The translations under genes were made by a program, and so were the position numbers. This document shows positions 5,845-7,193 of a DNA stretch of 7,193 nucleotides, piece by piece. The first letter of the stretch is position 1, and every line of letters begins with the position of its first letter. The notes under the pieces were generated by a model. The model did no database searches. It was not told the origin of the DNA and saw only the letters and a list, made by a program, of their open reading frames with translations. The stretch is from Bacillota bacterium (GTDB taxonomy: Bacteria > Bacillota > Clostridia > Oscillospirales > Ruminococcaceae): the NCBI GenBank assembly GCA_023396215.1, contig JAEWWW010000085.1, positions 1 to 7,193 on the forward strand, given 5' to 3'.

Positions 5845-6030
5845 ATGCCAAACCTGACCACCAAAGAGCTTTCTGCCATTGAAGACCAGTTGAGCCTTGA
5901 GCAGACCGCCATTAAAAAGTACCAGATGTATGCTGCCCAATGCACCGACCCGCAGCTAAAAACCAAGTGTGAAGAGATTGCTACAAAGCACCAGAACCAC
6001 TACAACCGGCTGCTGGGCCAATTGAGTTAG
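5845..6030 (+). CDS. Small helical spore coat-like protein (61 aa), ferritin-like/CotF-related
   Basis: This short acidic/amphipathic protein is predicted to form two helices: residues 5-30 (LTTKELSAIEDQLSLEQTAI and on) and 37-60 (QLKTKCEEIATKHQNHYNRL). The pattern EQ-x5-Y-x3-A-x-QC then KHQNHYN resembles half of the CotF/ferritin-like coat proteins common in Clostridia. Cys residues at 33 and 41 could crosslink in the coat. ATG at 5845 has AGGGGAG 8 nt upstream; an upstream in-frame ATG at 5742 lacks a ribosome binding site and would cross the inverted repeats. The stop codon is embedded in the ribosome binding site of the next gene, so the two are surely co-translated. Family assignment is by sequence character; sporulation role is inferred. 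Confidence 0.75.
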   Translation: MPNLTTKELSAIEDQLSLEQTAIKKYQMYAAQCTDPQLKTKCEEIATKHQNHYNRLLGQLS

Positions 6031-6041
6031 GAGGCTACAGG

Positions 6042-6320
6042 ATGAACGCACCGCAGATAAACGGCTTTGGCGACAAAGAGATGATGGCCGACGCCCTTGC
6101 CTCTCAAAAGCTGCTGACCGGCAACTACAATACCTTTGCCAACGAATGCTCGTCCAACGCAGTGATGTGCGAGCTGATGAATATCCTTAACGAGGAGCAT
6201 CAGATACAACATGAGATATTTGACGAGATGCAAAAGCGTGGCTGGTACAGCACCGAGCAGGCCGACCTGAATAAGATTAACCAGTGCAGGCAGAAATATC
6301 AGTCGCAGAACCCCGGCTGA
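6042..6320 (+). CDS. CotF-family spore coat protein (92 aa)
   Basis: The predicted protein matches the Coat F domain pattern: MMADALASQK near residue 14-23, YNTFANEC at about 29-36, then an ILNEEHQIQHEIFDEMQKRG helix from about 48 and the typical RGWYSTEQAD ending near 66-75, with a Tyr/Gln-rich tail. Such proteins are four-helix, ferritin-like components of the spore coat made in the mother cell. GGAGG (6030-6034) lies 7 nt before the ATG, and the gene begins 11 nt after the previous stop. The core YNxFANEC...EEHQIQ lines up with YQMYAAQC...TKHQNH of the upstream 61-residue protein, so the two look like relatives that may pack together. His/Glu positions of a metal site are not complete enough to claim ferritin activity. 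Confidence 0.85.
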   Translation: MNAPQINGFGDKEMMADALASQKLLTGNYNTFANECSSNAVMCELMNILNEEHQIQHEIFDEMQKRGWYSTEQADLNKINQCRQKYQSQNPG

Positions 6321-6348
6321 TCCTTTTAGCAACCAGCCCCCATAAAGC

Positions 6349-6382
6349 GCCCCGTGCATCCAGTCTTTGGCCTGCACGGGGC
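6349..6382. terminator. Hairpin in the convergent gap, possible shared terminator
   Basis: GCCCCGTGCA (6349-6358) pairs perfectly with TGCACGGGGC (6373-6382) across a 14-nt loop. It is followed by ACTTTCC on the plus strand and by GCTTTAT on the minus strand, so the T-tracts are poor in both directions. Its place between two genes that end facing each other (stops at 6320 and 6407) supports a bidirectional role. A 13-nt palindrome, GCTCTTAAAGAGC (6395-6407), touches the stop codon of the minus-strand gene. Confidence 0.65.
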
Positions 6383-6406
6383 ACTTTCCATCTTGCTCTT
6401 AAAGAG

Positions 6407-7159
6407 CTATACTGCCAGCTCAGGGTCTTGGGCGATAATCTCCTCGCACAAATCCAGAAAAGCCTGAAAGTGCAGCCTGCCGATAAAGCGGTGCCCCCAG
6501 GGCGTGGGATGGGGGTTGCGCATAATGTAGCCGCCGGAGGCGGGGTACAGGCAGACCACCCGGCCCATCTGCCCATGACAGAAGCGCTGAAACGCGCTGT
6601 AAACATCCACCACCCGGTAGCCCGCCCTCTGATTTGCCACAATGGTGTCGTTGAGGGGGGCCAACAGCTTTTCGACCCCTTCGTGCAGGCCCCGATCGCT
6701 CATATAGCGCCCCGAAAGAGAGGCGCTGACCGAGTAGGGGTTATAGATGGTCATGGTCAACAGCATGGCGGTTGGGTTCAGGGTGCGTATGGTGCGGATA
6801 ATCCGCTCCCAGTTTTGCGGAAAGCTGTGAATCGCTTGACGGGCCCGCGGCAGGTCGAGGGAGGTAAAGCCGGGTACCGAAGCGGCCTTCAGCAGGTCGT
6901 TGCCCCCTATCGAGAGGGTGATGATATCCGCCCCGCTGATCAGGCTGCGCAGCGTTTCGCTGCTGTTAATTCTTCCCAGCAGCATCCCGGTGGAATCACC
7001 ATCCACCGCCATATTTCTATAGGTCGCCCCTCCATACGGCCGGTAATACTCCTCCAGCGCATTGGCGAGGTGCCAGGTATAGCTTTGGGTGGAGGAAAAA
7101 TAGGTCAGAGTGCCGGTCGCAATCGAATCCCCCAGCGCCAGATATCTAAGTTTGCTCAT
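6407..7159 (-). CDS. SGNH/GDSL-family hydrolase (esterase/lipase), no signal peptide
   Basis: This 250-residue protein is a serine esterase of the SGNH superfamily. Block I is LALGDSIATG with nucleophile Ser12; block II has the oxyanion Gly54 in NMAVDGDSTG; block III is SIGGND with Gly86/Asn87; block V is NPHPTPWGH with catalytic His217. The Asp normally three residues before that His is Arg214, and Asn215 sits where a close variant would have Asp, so the triad may be a Ser-His dyad or use another acid. The protein starts right at block I with no signal peptide or membrane span, like the spore-associated lipase LipC of B. subtilis. ATG at 7159 has GAGG about 10 nt upstream. It converges on the coat-like pair, which hints at, but does not prove, a spore role. 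Substrate unknown. Confidence 0.9.
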   Translation of the reverse strand: MSKLRYLALGDSIATGTLTYFSSTQSYTWHLANALEEYYRPYGGATYRNMAVDGDSTGMLLGRINSSETLRSLISGADIITLSIGGNDLLKAASVPGFTSLDLPRARQAIHSFPQNWERIIRTIRTLNPTAMLLTMTIYNPYSVSASLSGRYMSDRGLHEGVEKLLAPLNDTIVANQRAGYRVVDVYSAFQRFCHGQMGRVVCLYPASGGYIMRNPHPTPWGHRFIGRLHFQAFLDLCEEIIAQDPELAV

Positions 7160-7193
7160 AAGTGGGTCGCCTCACATCGATGGAGTTTTAGAT

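Overview
The window looks like chromosomal DNA from a GC-rich, endospore-forming, rod-shaped member of the Clostridia, most likely the Oscillospirales/Ruminococcaceae. The basis is a CotJA-type coat protein, a CotF/ferritin-like coat protein pair, an MreB/Mbl-class actin homologue, a RecD2 of Firmicutes type, AGGAGG-type ribosome binding sites and heavy use of G/C-ending codons. The genus assignment is inference; no rRNA or other taxonomic marker is present.

Layout. Positions 1-673 (minus) hold the 5' part of a cotJA-like spore coat gene that runs off the left edge. It carries a long C-terminal tract of 21-residue repeats encoded by 63-bp DNA repeats. Positions 674-1019 are a divergent intergenic region, with an AT-rich island bearing sigma-K-like motifs on the minus strand followed by a GC-rich stretch with inverted repeats. 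Positions 1020-1364 (plus) encode a small single-span membrane protein of unknown function. Positions 1365-1599 hold no gene but contain two candidate sigma-A promoters separated by a perfect 11-bp hairpin. Positions 1600-4517 carry recD2 and a ComF-family gene that overlap by four bases (ATGA). An AT-rich gap with a good sigma-A promoter leads to a leaderless-type MreB/Mbl gene (4635-5648) with a clear intrinsic terminator. Two small helical, spore-coat-like proteins (5845-6030 and 6042-6320) follow as an apparent two-gene operon. A hairpin in the convergent gap separates them from a minus-strand SGNH/GDSL hydrolase (6407-7159) with no signal peptide.

How the genes relate. Two themes are interleaved: spore envelope (CotJA at the left, the CotF-like pair and possibly the SGNH hydrolase at the right) and vegetative DNA/cell-shape functions (RecD2-ComF, MreB). 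The RecD2-ComF overlap implies translational coupling of a 5'-3' helicase to a ComFC-like protein, echoing the helicase-ComFC pairing of the classical comF operon. I found no CRISPR array, insertion sequence, tRNA, phage gene or defence cassette, and nothing that amounts to a clearly new multi-gene system. The most unusual items are the repeat-extended CotJA, the short-plus-long coat protein pair, the leader before recD2, and the SGNH hydrolase with a substituted catalytic Asp position.
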